From contig NW_019775524.1 in the NCBI RefSeq assembly GCF_001039355.2, positions 1,108,065-1,172,064 of the forward strand: a DNA stretch of 64,000 nt, in the 5' to 3' direction. Of the stretch, positions 36,638 to 54,926 are shown in pieces. Every line of letters starts with the position of its first letter. Position 1 is the first letter of the stretch. Both the position numbers and the translations under genes were made by a program. Under the pieces are notes generated by a model. It searched no databases. It had not been told where the DNA came from and saw nothing but the letters and a program-made list of their open reading frames with translations. This DNA comes from Lingula anatina (taxonomy: Eukaryota > Brachiopoda > Lingulata > Lingulida > Lingulidae).

Positions 36638-37994
36638 ACCTGTTTGGTTTGATGCCTGAAAAAGCAACAAAACTATTTAATGTGCCAACTATGAATTAAT
36701 TGTAAATTGTAACTGACCACTGATGAGGATTTCTTGAATTCTTTATTGAATACATGCCCAAGTGGCTAAGACCTTGCAATAAGGGCATGAATATACTGCT
36801 GACTGAACTGTGCAGTATTGTATGACGATCTTGCTAAAGAGGGACAGACATGCTCTTTATCTTGATCTTTGACAGTATTAATTTTAAGTGTATGAACAGC
36901 AAAAGTTCAGCGTTTTAAGAGCTTTGTGTATAAGTGGTCTCAGAATTTGATAGAAATGTTTTGAGATAGATGGTTTGATGTAAGGATTATCGTTAACCAT
37001 GCCTAATGATGCCTTCCAACTTTATGAGTTGTTACCAAGGTTGCGATCATTCTCGTAAACCAAGAGGATATATCCCAAGTTGCCACATTTAACATGAGTT
37101 AAAACAATCCAATAAAGTTAACTGGATGCAGAAAAGTTCCTTACAGGGTTCCTTACAGTAAAGAAACCTAGGAAATATTATACATTTCTAAAATGAGAAT
37201 AAATATTTGATCATTTTTGATTAGATGTCTTTTCTTTTGATTTGACCGGAGAGAGCTTAAAATATTCAGAAAAAATTATAAAACAAATAGCCATTTAAAC
37301 TGGTTAGTGTCAGGAGAGAAGTTACATCAACACCAATGCACCATGTCACAAATTACATAAACGTCGACAAAGATGTGTCTAAAAGACATTTATTAAATTA
37401 GATACATTAATTATAAGTTACACTTTACACTTTGTTATGAAAGCATGTGAAAACAACACTTGTGTCTTAGTGTAGAACAGTTTCATTAGCTATGTTATTG
37501 TAATAGACTGGTGATAGGGTGATACATTGTCACATCTATCACAACCTCATTCCCTGATCAAGTCTGACTGCAAGCAGACTAAATATTGGCTGGTAAGACC
37601 AGACATATATAGGTAGCTAAAGACAAAAGAATCTTCACAAGTCTAATACCAGCATCTTTTCTCATTTTACATGTGATAAACAAATATCAAACAGAGCCGC
37701 TACAGTGCTTTTATCTTCAAGAAAACAAAACCTTGAAAACAATAAAGTTAACTTACATAAATCTGAGTTTTCAGAAAAATATCAATACAAAGGATGATAA
37801 AAATTACAAAATGTCCAGTTTTTATGAGTCACTTTCTTTACAGAAAGCAAATATGCATATGATGAGTTTTTAATGATTAATTTCATTATTATGAAGATAA
37901 AAATCGGAGGGTGATATTACAAAGCTATATTGTAACACAGTCCAAGGGACTATCACGAGTGGTAGTGAATTACCACAGCAAACTGTAACATGGC
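36638..37994. other. Convergent 3' region of mucolipin C and the cysteine protease
   Basis: Mucolipin C ends on the plus strand and the protease gene ends on the minus strand, so this 1.36-kb gap holds both 3' UTRs. No supported open frame and no identified repeat. Confidence 0.6.
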
Positions 37995-43881
<5,887 letters not shown>

Positions 43882-44322
43882 GTGCAGGTTTCTCAAAGTC
43901 ACATGACATACACGGGAAGGGTGCAGTTGACATTTAACGTTATTTAATGTTTTTACAGGCTGTTCATCTTTAATTTTGAATCATGCTTGAATTTGTTTTT
44001 AAATAAGTCACACAAGCTAGTTTTTTACATTCTCAGAAAACAAATTATAAGAAAAAAATATTGAAAAAGATTATATCAAACACTAGCGCCATCTTCAGGG
44101 ACATTGTTAGTACCCAGGCACAGCAAGCACCTGTTATCACTTACGACATAAGAAGTATAAAACATAGAGAAAACAGTAAAATTTATCAAAATTGTCAGTA
44201 TAACTTCATTTTATATATAAATCAAATCCTAAATGTAGGAAATGATTATTTTCGTTTTCACAATAAAATATTCTCTGTACTTGTTGACGGCAAGTCGTTA
44301 CACGGTGGTTAGGGTAAACAAC
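43882..44322. promoter_or_regulatory. Probable bidirectional promoter, protease / ankyrin gene
   Basis: The start codons of the protease (minus, 43881) and the ankyrin gene (plus, 44323) diverge across 441 bp. AT-rich, no TATA box or initiator recognised. Based on geometry. Confidence 0.5.
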
Positions 44323-47300
44323 ATGGCAGACCGTGAGAAGAAAACGAAAGGTGAGTTTACAATAATGTCAGTTTTTATAATTCTTCCTACAAATCAATTT
44401 TAACGGCGTGGTGGGACGTTAATCATCCTCTTGGTTAAAGAAGATTTTGAATGATCGGGTTTTTCACAAACTACTGGGTCATTATCCATTTAAATTATAT
44501 TATCTTCAGAGAGGAAAGAACGGTTAGTATCAGCTGCACAGAAAGGAGATGCTGACACAATAAAAAGAGTTCTTGAGAACACCACAATCAATCCAGATAT
44601 AAAAGTGAAACATGAGAAAAGAAGCCCCCTCCATTTGGCTGCCGGGTATGGGCAGGTTTCAGCCGTAGAGGAGCTATTGAAGGTAACAGGCAATATTTAC
44701 CTGTAATTTGTTCAGCATTCATCTTACTACATGTATTATTTGCATGGTATTATTTCGCAAGAAATGAATGGAAATAGCATTTTATATATACAGCATTAGT
44801 AACAGTGAAAACCTTGTTTAATTGTAGTAATTCATAATTTTTTTCATGCTGTTTATTCACATTACATTATAAAACATCACTAGCACATGTATATTTAGCT
44901 TAAATTCATTGAAGACTTTCATCAGCTGTGTAATGTGCTCAAAGATTGCAATAAACGAAAGCTAGAAATAAGAGTTATTGTTACTCTGTTATTGCAATAT
45001 CTCACAAGCAGGGCTTATCCCAGGATTGGGGTACAGGCTGTCCAAATCTATCACCTGTTATTTCCCACAAAATTTCAGGGAATCTAAGCAATCATTTTTC
45101 AAAAAATTCATAAGGCGTCCAGCAGTCTTTGAAAGATTGGCCATCCAAATGGTGGCTGTCCAAATGATCATGGCTGGATGATTCATTGGGAAAAGTCTTT
45201 CTCACAAGATACCTTCATCAGGGAATGAGGGCAGTATTATTATCTTTAAAGTAATCACATATTTTTCTTTGTCACAGGCTGGAGCAGATCCATCACAAAC
45301 AACAAGTATTGGAAGAACACCTTTGCATGAGGCTACATTAGGGGGTCACTATGATGTGATCAGAGTACTCTTGGACTACGTAGAAGATATCAATGCTCAA
45401 GACAAAGATGGGCACAGTGCAGTCCATTTGGCAGCCTATCATGGAGAAGAAAAATGCCTTGAAGTCTTATCAAACAGAGGTAAAAACATCCTTTACATCA
45501 TAAAAAATTAAAGGATTATTTATCCTCATGTTGTTCAAACATACATAAAAAAACAAATACAGTCTGTGCCAAAACTTACAAGCCAACTTGGTCAAAGAAT
45601 CAAGGCTCAAAGTACAAATAATGGCCAGAAACTGAACACATTTACTAAATACTTCCAGCCAAGCTTCAATCTTACTCATACTTGGCCTATGGGCAGTGTT
45701 GTTATTTGCAGACTAAAAGCGTATTGAAAAAAAAAATTCAGTAGTTTATTCTGCTGCATCATATCTTCCTTTTGTCCCAGGTGCTAGCCTTTCAATTGAG
45801 GACCAATGGGGACGCCATCCTGCTCATCTAGCTGCAATCCGTAACCATCCCAAGATACTGGAACTTCTGTTTGGGAAAGGGGTAGACCTAGAGTGCACCT
45901 GTGACCTTGGAAAGCTTCCTCTGCATTATGCAGCTCAGTACGGAGGTAAGTTAATTTGAAAAGATTAATTCATCAGAATTTCCAGCCACCCAGGAATTGG
46001 CTGATCCATGACATTGTGGAGGAGGGGTTGGAACAAAAAAGTTGGCTACCCAGTTTTTTGCCTCCCATCCCACCAATAACAACTAAATAGTATGCAAACT
46101 TACATTGTGGGCACCATTGTGTCTTTGTTCTCCATTTTTGGGAAGATATATTTTTTCAGTTTCAGCCTCTCTGCTCTGGCATGTAAGTACTTAAAATTAT
46201 CTGTATTTAAGATTACTCCAACATAATTTATTTAAAAAGGGCTGTCAGGCAATTCTTAAATAAAAAGAGATTTTTGGATAAAAAAAATATGGTACCTTTT
46301 TAATTTCTTATAAATTTTATTTATTTTGTCACCTTTTCAGGTCTGGAAAGTTTGATCTGCCTGATAGAGCGTGATTGTGATATCACAATTGGTGACAACA
46401 ATGGCAATGTCCCTGCCCACATGGCTGCCTGGCATGACCACCTGGACTGTCTCAGGTTCCTGGTTAAACAGGGATCAGCAATGGATGTGGCCCAGGGAGA
46501 GGGAAAGACTCCTGCTCATGTGGTGAGATAGGATGCCTTACAGTTTCCCGGGTTCACTAAAAATTTTGGTTTTTAGGGGTGTGTGAATATTTTAATCCAC
46601 TCCCCCTATCCTACCAAAAATTGCATTTATTGTTGTTCTTGATATAAACACACAAATGTAGGTCATTGATTTTATCTCATAATTACTTTCATTATAACTT
46701 GACATTTCAGGCTGCATTGCATGGCTCCGTCAATTGCCTTCACTGGCTTTTTGAGAAAAAACTCACACCAAATTATCAAGATGGTAAGTTTATTTCATAA
46801 TTATCTGAAAAAAGGTCCACAACGACAGGAAATTTTCTGTCTAAAATAATTAAATGTATGGGAACTCAAATTGGCTATTATGAGGAAATGCTTGTCAGTA
46901 TGCAGAAAAATACTTGTTAATATGCAAAAATATTTTTTAATATCAAAAAATGTAAAATAGACTTCTGAAATAATAATCAAATGTTACTGATATTCTTACT
47001 TGACCAGCATTTGCCCACATTGAACCTCCTAGTATGTCTTACGTAAAACCAAAATAAGATCCCACTTTCTGTCTTTTAACCTGCAGGCTATGGCAACACC
47101 CCAGGGCATTATGCAGCTGAAGGTGCACATCCCAAATGTTTTAACTGTTATCTGCAACATGAGGGAAGTTTGGACATTGTAAATGACCGCATGGAAACTC
47201 CCCTGGATACTGCCCGGCGGTTTGGACATCCATTGCTGATGGAAAGTGCAGGTAAATTGAGATAATTTTGTTTGTCAAGGAAATTATCAGTTTGGACTGA

Positions 47301-48259
47301 GACTTAAATGGTTATTCTGGGTAAGTTATTCAGAACTTGAAATTCACTAAGGCAATTCCAGTTGAGGGTAAATTTTAAAATGAAAGTGACAGTGAAATTT
47401 TAACAGCATATTTTCCTTTTATTTCTTTTTGATAGTCATTCACCCTGTGATTCCTAAACTAGTTTTTGGCTCATTTTGTGTTTATTAGTAAAAAATGAGC
47501 TTCTATGTCCCCTCTGCGAGGCAAAATGGGAGAGACTGGAGTGGGAAAAGGAACATGCCCCAGCACCAGTGGAAAGAAGCATCATCAGAACTGGTCAAGT
47601 GGCTTACACATGCCCTGTTCCACCAAAAGCAAGGTAAGGCTGCATTCACAACAGCTGGCTAACTAGCCCATGGATCAAATATGGCCAACCCACTTGAATG
47701 CTTGTTGCATCTACTCAGCAACTAATCGGAAATTAGGCAGCAAGTTTTGTAGTAGATCGCCATATTTGATATGCAGATCTGCTAGTCTGCTGTTCTGAAT
47801 GTGGCCTAAAAGTAGCAAAAAAATAAAGGTGGGCATGGGAAGGGGAACAGGGGCTTAGCCTTCCTATACATATTTTAATTTTTTTTTGTACCACTATGCC
47901 CCATTGCAAACCCATATTGTAAAATCCTGATTTTGCTAAATAAATAATATGAACAAGCATATTTTAATTAACATCTTAATTATATATATATATATATAAT
48001 GGGTATTTTCAAAGTTTTCTAAATAACCATGGTCTTATTTCTGTGTCCTTTTGATAGGCATAAACCCCAAGAGGAAGAAGCTAGCAATGAGAAGACGGAT
48101 GGTAAAAAACAACCAGCACCAAAAAAAGAGATTAAAGCTAAAGTGTTAACAGGTTCATACTTGCAGAAAGAAAAGAAAAAACTTCCACCAAGAGACCTTA
48201 CCACAAGATATTTTGGAAATCACATCCAAAGCTCAGATCTCTTCAAGTTTGATTTTTGA
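44323..48259 (+). CDS. Ankyrin-repeat protein (ANKRD42-like in layout)
   Basis: Predicted 444-residue protein. Exons: 44323-44350, 44510-44682, 45278-45479, 45781-45945, 46341-46522, 46711-46783, 47087-47251, 47489-47633, 48058-48259; all phases agree. From about residue 12 to 300 it is a run of 7-9 ankyrin repeats with the usual TPLHxAAxxGH core (SPLHLAAGYGQ, TPLHEATLGGHYD, SAVHLAAYHGEE, HPAHLAAIRNH, LPLHYAAQYGG, VPAHMAAWHDH, TPAHVAALHGS, TPGHYAAEGAH). A short CPLCEAKW segment (two cysteines spaced CxxC) follows. The C-terminus is Lys-rich and ends LPPRDLTTRYFGNHIQ... FDF. The SVNCLHWL and ETPLDTARRFGH words recall ANKRD42, but the coiled-coil tail of that protein is missing, so no symbol is given. 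The partner is unknown. The donor of exon 8 is made partly of a MITE end. Confidence 0.88.
47638..47806. mobile_element. 169-bp MITE inserted in a splice donor
   Basis: Terminal inverted repeats: GGCTGCATTCACAACAGC at the left and the complement of GCTGTTCTGAATGTGGCC at the right. Inner arms GATCAAATATGG / CCATATTTGAT also pair. The target duplication TAA is at 47635-47637 and 47807-47809. It lies four bases into intron 8 of the ankyrin gene. It is related to the element at 53042-53247. Confidence 0.88.
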
Positions 48260-49519
48260 AAGACTTAAAATCATATGCAAAAATGTGCAGAGCATTGGGT
48301 TTTGGTATTTGGATAGGAAAACAAAAATAAAAAATGTAACACGACCAAGAAAACACATTTTAATGTTAAGAACTCTAGAACACCCCTGGCTTCCCCAGTA
48401 GTCTTATTATTCAATTAGTTCTCACAAGCCATGTATAATTTGTTAATTAATAGAATCAGTGTCAAGTTCAGACTCACACAAACCCCTCATAGCATTCATA
48501 TCACAATGTACTGAGTGTTACTGGGCTTTATTTTCAGGAAATAATGCAAATAATTGCTCTTCCATTGTTATGTGTATCAGTCAGTGTAACAATTTACAAA
48601 TATCAACTCCAACTACTCCCAACTAGTTTATAATCATTGTCTACATCAATCTAGCATATTGTAAAATTTTATACATAACATCACAAAGTTTTCTAGATAA
48701 AAAAAATATATTATTAAGTGCAATCATAGGTATTTTCTTGTACAAAATCCTCCATGCAGATATAAGGGGCAACATGTTGGCGGGAAATACTTATGCCATA
48801 GATTTTGATCACACTGTCCATACTTTTCTCATAAACGCTGAAGCCTAACTTAACCCTTTCAACCATCCAATACACTGCACCAAATGCTGATGTCTTTTTT
48901 TTTACAACAAATAAAGTAGAAACACTTTAAACATGATGAATCTGAGTCTTAATAAGTTTATTAATCAGAAAACTTGCCTTAATTTGGACCCAACATATGT
49001 CCCCCTTTTGCATCACATCTTTGACTGTCAGTTAACTTGCAAAACTACTTCTTCTCATAATGCCAAGTAATTTTGAATTAAAATTATCTCAAAATTAAGT
49101 AGGATAATCTTTTTTAAATAAAAATCCAACACATCTTGTTCTTGTCTATTGAAAATTATCTTGCAAAACTACATCTATTTAAAACGCCAAGTAATTTTGA
49201 ATTATAATGATCTCAAAATAAAATAGGATAATCTTTTTGAAATAAAAATAATCCAATACATTTCGTTGTCTATTGAAAATTATTTTCCTCCATTGGTTTT
49301 TATTATAAGTGATATATATATATATCCTCCTACAAAATCAAAAAAATCAAAGCAGGAGCACAACAGACCTTTTAATCTACAAGGGACAACTCTTGTAAAA
49401 AAATCTTGATGCTGGGAAATATCTAATATATATCATGATATAAAAACCAAGCTGTGTTTTTTCAAGCAGAAGTTCATCATATCAGATGCAGGCATGCCGT
49501 CTTCCAGTGACAATTCATG
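48260..49519. other. Convergent 3' region with a 124-bp tandem duplication
   Basis: Holds the 3' UTRs of the plus-strand ankyrin gene and the minus-strand ankyrin/coiled-coil gene. At 49036-49284 a unit starting CTTGCAAAACTAC occurs twice with a 124-bp period (second copy at 49160), moderately diverged. No other supported feature. Confidence 0.75.
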
Positions 49520-52500
49520 TCACAGTTTGTCAAAGGCATCCAGTGCATGCTGACAGGTCCTGAACTGTTCTTGTGCTTTTAACGACATTTGTGAAATAGA
49601 GTCTAACCTATTGTGGATACCCTGTATTTTTCCTTTTAAATTCTGTTCTTTCTTTTGTAGTTGGTCGATCTCCTGAAGTTTTCTTTGAATTTGCTGGGAT
49701 GCTTCTTGCTGTTGTTCTATGGTAGCTGCTAAGCTGTTTGTTAATTCTAAAAAGAAGATATCATTAACATAATTCAGAGCCTGGACAAAATCAAGAAAAT
49801 GCCAACCAGCTAGAAATCTTTCTTTAAAAAAAGAAGGGCATTTCTTATAAGTGCTTACTTTTCTTTTCAATGTCCATATCATGAAGCTCTCTTTGGTGAA
49901 TGTCCCTGTCCCTCTCCATGGCTTTCCTGAACACGCTCCTGGCCTCTGAGGTGCTATATTTAAAGTAACTCAAAATATTCTGTTCGTTAGCTGTAAAAAA
50001 TGAGAACAAAAAGGCATAATTGTACATATAAGTCACTGTTAACCTTTAAATACACCAATTATGCAAGCAAATGGAAGCAGTTATAAGAAGCAACTACATC
50101 AAGTTTGTACTAAGTTATGCTAAATTCAAAACAAGTTGTGTGTGTGCACATGCATGGTGTGCGTAAGTACATAATTATGCATGTGCATGTATTTGGAAAT
50201 ATTCACAAGTACAATACCACTTACATGTTACAGTCCCTTTTCCTGCAGCTGTAGTTACCGTAGTTGTTGCAGCGCTTTTTGCTGTTGTTGGCAGAGCAGT
50301 TTTTGCATTTATGGTTAAAGAACTGTAAAACAAATTCAAATTTCTCTTCATAAACAGTCCTCGAAAACTAATTTCTCTTACACTTACCAAACAGATATGA
50401 TAAGACTTAAGTCTACAAGTTATAACAAGACAAAAGGAAATGTTTCTTTCTCTTACTTTCTTTCTTCAGGTGGCTGAGCTGCAATGTTCACTTTCCACAG
50501 CAATGTTGTGCTAGTCTTGGCTTTCTTGGGGTCTGGCTCAAGAGAACTGGAGTTGGGTTCTACAGGGCTGAAAAGGTTAAAAACATTGCCTTATACTGCA
50601 CAGGATAATGGTGTATATGTTTGTGGTAATTTGGGATGGAGGAGACAAAAAACCCTTGCTCTGCATTTAAGCTTTTGACTCTCCTTTTATTAACATAATA
50701 AGTTTTTAAATAAGGGAAAATATTTATATACATATTTTCAGTTCAAGATAACATGCTTATAAGCACACTTGCAATTTCTTGATATAAAGTCAAATATTAC
50801 CACTTAATGCTGGATCCAACATCCGTCTCTGCTGGCATAACTGCTCTCTTCTCTGATGTCATTTTAGGCGACTCTCGGATTTTTCTTGATGATTGACGTG
50901 GTGTACTTGGGGAGTAGAGACCTCCAGAGTTTGATTGCTAAAACAGATTTGAATGTCAGATTGAGTATTTAAACATTTTTATATAAGAATTTTTACTAAA
51001 AGTTGATACATTTTTATTCATATTGTTTTACATCATGACTCAGAAAAAAAACCTTTGGGAGACACTTTTTTTTGCAACTGCATTAAAAAAGTTGAAAATA
51101 ATTCATTTAAAAACATATAACTTGGGCTAAATTAGGTGGTCTTGCTGAGAATATAATTTGTACTTCCACAACTCTTGTAAATGTTGCCTACCATTCCTCC
51201 CAGTACATCTATGTCTGAAGAAGTATTTTGATTCTGTTTGTGGGTTTTACGCTGTATTACACGCAAATCCTGAAAGTACTTGGACAGCTTCAACTGCCCA
51301 CAGTCTATTGCAACATCTAAGGGCTTAAATCCCTGAAATAATTAAAAATATCAGACTGAGTCCATATTTGAATCCACCCTAATTTTGATTCTTTCATCTT
51401 AACTTTAAGACAATGAACTAGCATGGCACATGGTTTGCTGCAAAGCAACAGTCTTTAAATAGCACCAAAGTCAACACAAACTAACAAAGAAACAATCAAT
51501 TAAATGCAAACAGCATACAAATGAAAAGATCATCACTCAAAGTGTGTAATATTCAATTTGTTCTCCAAACTCATACTTACCTTTTTATTCTCTATATCTG
51601 TGCGTGCCCCTGCCTCAATAAGAAGTTTGATTCCATTCATATTTCTATCATGCTGACTTAGGATATGGAGGGGTGTGTCACCCTCAGCATTCTGGCTTGA
51701 TAACAAACTCTTCAAAAAATCTGGAATAATATGGGAAACATATCACAGGAAACACACGTGTGTGTGTGTTTGGTCATGAGTATGTTTGTGTATGCACGCA
51801 TATGCATCTTTATATATATATATATATATTCACACACACAAAGTTTGTGGTATGATACTGTGTTGGACTGTGTCATAATTTTTGTGTCTTAGGTATTAAT
51901 ACATTTATGTGTTGTACAACACTTCAGGCCATATGAAATAATTAGCTATACGTAAATCCAATGTTACAAGGTTCCCCAAGTATAGCAACAATCTGTACTG
52001 GCAAACCATGCCATTTGTAACAATGTGGCAAAGCCAGTTAACTCCTTCAATCTAAAAGTGTACACAAAGGGTCATTCAGAAAAGATGATCCATACTAACT
52101 GACAAGTGCCGTTGCTGCAAGAGCCTAGCAATTAAACCTCAGAGCTGAGATTTAATCCATTTAATGACGCATGTGGAGGTGGGGAAACCATCGGGAATTA
52201 GCAGTATCGCATTTGAACAGGGTTCCGTTCAAGTCAGCAGATCAGTTAGCACTTGGATCATCTATTCTGAATGGCCCCTAAGTCTGTGCATGTGGGCCTG
52301 TGTGTCTCTGGATGACAGTGACAGTGGGTGGCACTGGGTGCTCATCAGCAAGATAAGAAAAAATGAAGGGAACATTGTATCTGTCCTACCATCCCCCTTT
52401 CTCTTTCCATGTCCCACCATGGCTGCCAGACATTCATAATGAAACTCCACTTTAGGCACCTCTTTGTGCAGCAGCTGACAGCAGGTGTGGACAGGGGTGC

Positions 52501-54692
52501 AACCAGAGAGATTCTTCACCAGTAAAGCACTCTCCATGGGTGGGACCAGTTTCTGAAACTTCTGCAGGGCCTCCTTAGGACACGTCTCCTGCAGGCAGTA
52601 GATGGCCCTGTGCAGTCCCGTATCACCTTCAGTGGTTTGCTGTGTTGGCTTGAAATCCTCTTCTATTAACCAAAGAACGGCAAACACCCTTCCTGAAATA
52701 TGTGCATTGTTTAACAAACTAAGGCCTCATTCACATCGAGTTGAGCCATGGCTCTACAAAGCCACGACCTAAATATGGCGGATGTACATGAAAGGAAAAC
52801 CGCCTAATCTTTTAATAGTCTCTCCACCTCTCACACGCCTCCCCATGCGTCGTCCCTGCGGGGGTACATTCATTAAATCTCAGCTCCATTGCGACAACAC
52901 ATGGGGAGGAGTGTGAGAGGCGGAGAGACTATTAAAAGTTTAGGCGGTTTTCCTTTCATGTACGTCTGCCAGGTCGTGGCTTTGTAGAACCATGGGTCAA
53001 CTCGATGTGAATGCGGCCTAATACTCCAACTATAATCATAAGGGGGCATTCAGAACAAGATGATCCGTGGACTAACAGATCTGCAGATCAAACATGGCTG
53101 ACCCACTTGATACCTTGTAATATAATCCCCTAATGGACACTGACTAGATTACCCACAAGGATTATGCAATAAGCTTTCAAGTGGGTCGGCCATATTTGAC
53201 ACAAGGATCTGTTAGTCTGCGGCTCAACTTTGGTTGTGAACACTGCCTAAGACACATCAAGATGTAAACTTCACAGTACACTCTGAGGGGTCCTGACATG
53301 TAGAAATGCTCCAGGACAGGAAGTTTTACTACCTTTCACAATTGCTACACAAGATAACTTCCCGCTCCTTAATGTTAAGTTAATCTAACAGCCATGTCCA
53401 GCACAAAGCCTCCTTTTATGTGATAACCAGGTTATAAATTGTCAATTTCTCTAAGTGGATTGGTCTAGTTAATCAACCCCTAAATGTAAAGAGACCTACC
53501 TAAGATAACACTGTAATTTTTGTTCTTTCCCAGACAGAGATGAGTTTGAGGGATAAATGAAATGGTTTACATTCAGTGATCATAGATTATCATTATATTT
53601 GAAATAAAAAATAAAAATATCCTACCTAATGCACATGCCCAGTGTATCATAGGAAACTGATATGCTTCATTGGGATCAGGGATAACACCTTCTTTCTTCC
53701 ATTTTCCATCCTAAAATTCAACTTCCTTTTAAAACATCGTAATTTCTAATGACTGAAAATCAGGAAGTTACTATTAGAACATTCAGAAACAAGGCACAAC
53801 ATTTAAATAAAGACTGGTCCAGCCAAGGGACATTTTAATCTAACAACAGAGTTGCCAACTCTACGCATTAACACATATTCTTTCACTTTGTATTATTCAT
53901 GACATTCATGTTATGTTATTGTTGATAAGAAATAAGGCAACAGATGTACAAATTCTGAGTGCTGACATGTTGGCAACTTTGTAACCAGTCCACATTTACC
54001 TTTGTGTAGTCATTGATACAGTCTTGCAAGTCTTGTAACAAGGATTCCATCATTTCCTGGTCTTCCTCTGTGTCTATACAGTTGACAACAGCCAGGAGTA
54101 GTGGATGATGTCTCACTGTACAGCTACTCTTACAATATGGAGGACATCTCAACAAACCCGAGGAACCTTAAAATAATAATAATCATAGATGGGACTTGAA
54201 TGCATTATTTTCTATGTGAAATAAAAAGCTAGTAGTTGCTCAAGATATTTTCTTTCATTCTAAATCATGTAACAGCAACAGGTTACCTGTCATCTTACAA
54301 AGCGGAACAAGTTTTAAAATACTAAGGCTTGGGTTCTTTACCAATAAATCACCCTCTTTCTCTTTCAAAATACAATATGATTCATTACCCATTTGCACAT
54401 GATAAAATAACTGAAAATTAAGGGTAGTTGAGACTACGGTGTAACTGTATTAATGCCACCATCACTTGCACTAGCCCTGATTGATCTTGGCTGAGATTTC
54501 ATGATTGCAACTGGATGTGACAAACATAGACGGACATTTGGAGAACCACCCAGTGCATTAATATCTATTCTAGGAATACTTGTGATGCTCAGCTAGTTCT
54601 ATGATTAAGGCAGGTGTACTACTGGATAATGTATGTATCAAAGGATGCATTTTTAGAATAATTACATCCTGTGTACGGTACTCACCGGCCAT
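49520..54692 (-). CDS. Ankyrin-repeat and coiled-coil protein, family not recognised
   Basis: Predicted 515-residue protein. Exons in transcript order: 54692-54686, 54166-54000, 53710-53626, 52692-52390, 51720-51581, 51332-51192, 50937-50801, 50567-50457, 50322-50225, 49990-49859, 49746-49520; phases agree throughout. The first exon contributes only ATGGCCG. Residues 15-260 contain 4-5 weak ankyrin units: HHPLLLAVVN, FPMIHWACALGR, GDTGLHRAIY, CTPVHTCCQLL, GDTPLHILSQHDRNMNGIKL followed by LLIEAGARTDIENKKGFKPL. Residues 265-395 are Ser/Thr/Pro/Lys-rich, likely disordered. Residues 400-515 form a Gln/Glu/Lys-rich coiled coil (QQQEASQQIQRKLQEIDQLQ). No catalytic motif, signal peptide or TM segment. 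The ankyrin layout recalls I-kappa-B-type adaptors, but nothing diagnostic supports that. Divergent partner of DNAJC25. Introns 3 and 4 hold three MITEs. Confidence 0.75.
52069..52278. mobile_element. 210-bp MITE, CATTCAG-ended
   Basis: The ends GGGTCATTCAGAAAAGATGA and the complement of TCATCTATTCTGAATGGCCCC form inverted repeats, with inner pairing of ACTAACTGACAAGTG against ATCAGTTAGCACTT. The right flank is TAA; the left flank is AAA, possibly mutated. Located in intron 4 of the ankyrin/coiled-coil gene. Confidence 0.75.
52723..53018. mobile_element. 296-bp fold-back MITE, same family as 21826-22363
   Basis: Almost a complete palindrome. The outer arms share CATTCACATCGAGTTGA, and the inner arms carry CCTAATCTTTTAATAGTCTC and its complement plus the CGTCGTCCCTGCGGGG block. 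TAA flanks both ends (52720-52722 and 53019-53021). The inner arms match the nested element in mucolipin B, while the outermost ends differ, so these are two subfamilies. Confidence 0.9.
53042..53247. mobile_element. 206-bp MITE related to 47638-47806
   Basis: The arms share GACTAACAGATC and ATGGCYGACCCACTTGA-type words, with TAA at both flanks (53039-53041, 53248-53250). It sits 23 bp from the preceding MITE. Shared words with 47638-47806 include CCCACTTGA and AGATCTG next to TAGTCTGC. Confidence 0.78.
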
Positions 54693-54926
54693 GCTTGTGC
54701 TATATTTGGAAACAAAAAGGGGTCACGTAAAACGGCTGTCGTTATAGAAAAATAGTTTGGTGTGACGATATGTATTGGGGCTACATTACAATATGATTTC
54801 AACATAGTCGAAATATATGTTTTATTTTTCTATTTACATGCCTAAATATCTTATGTTTTGACTTGCTGTAAAGTACACCGGCATTATTTGGTGACGACAA
54901 TAAGAAGCAGTTCGTGGCGCAGAAGG
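54693..54926. promoter_or_regulatory. Probable bidirectional promoter, ankyrin/coiled-coil gene and DNAJC25
   Basis: The divergent start codons at 54692 (minus) and 54927 (plus) are 234 bp apart, the tightest of the three head-to-head pairs. GC words (GGTCACGTAAAACGG, GTGACGACAA) resemble CRE/E-box-like sites, but this is weak. Confidence 0.6.
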
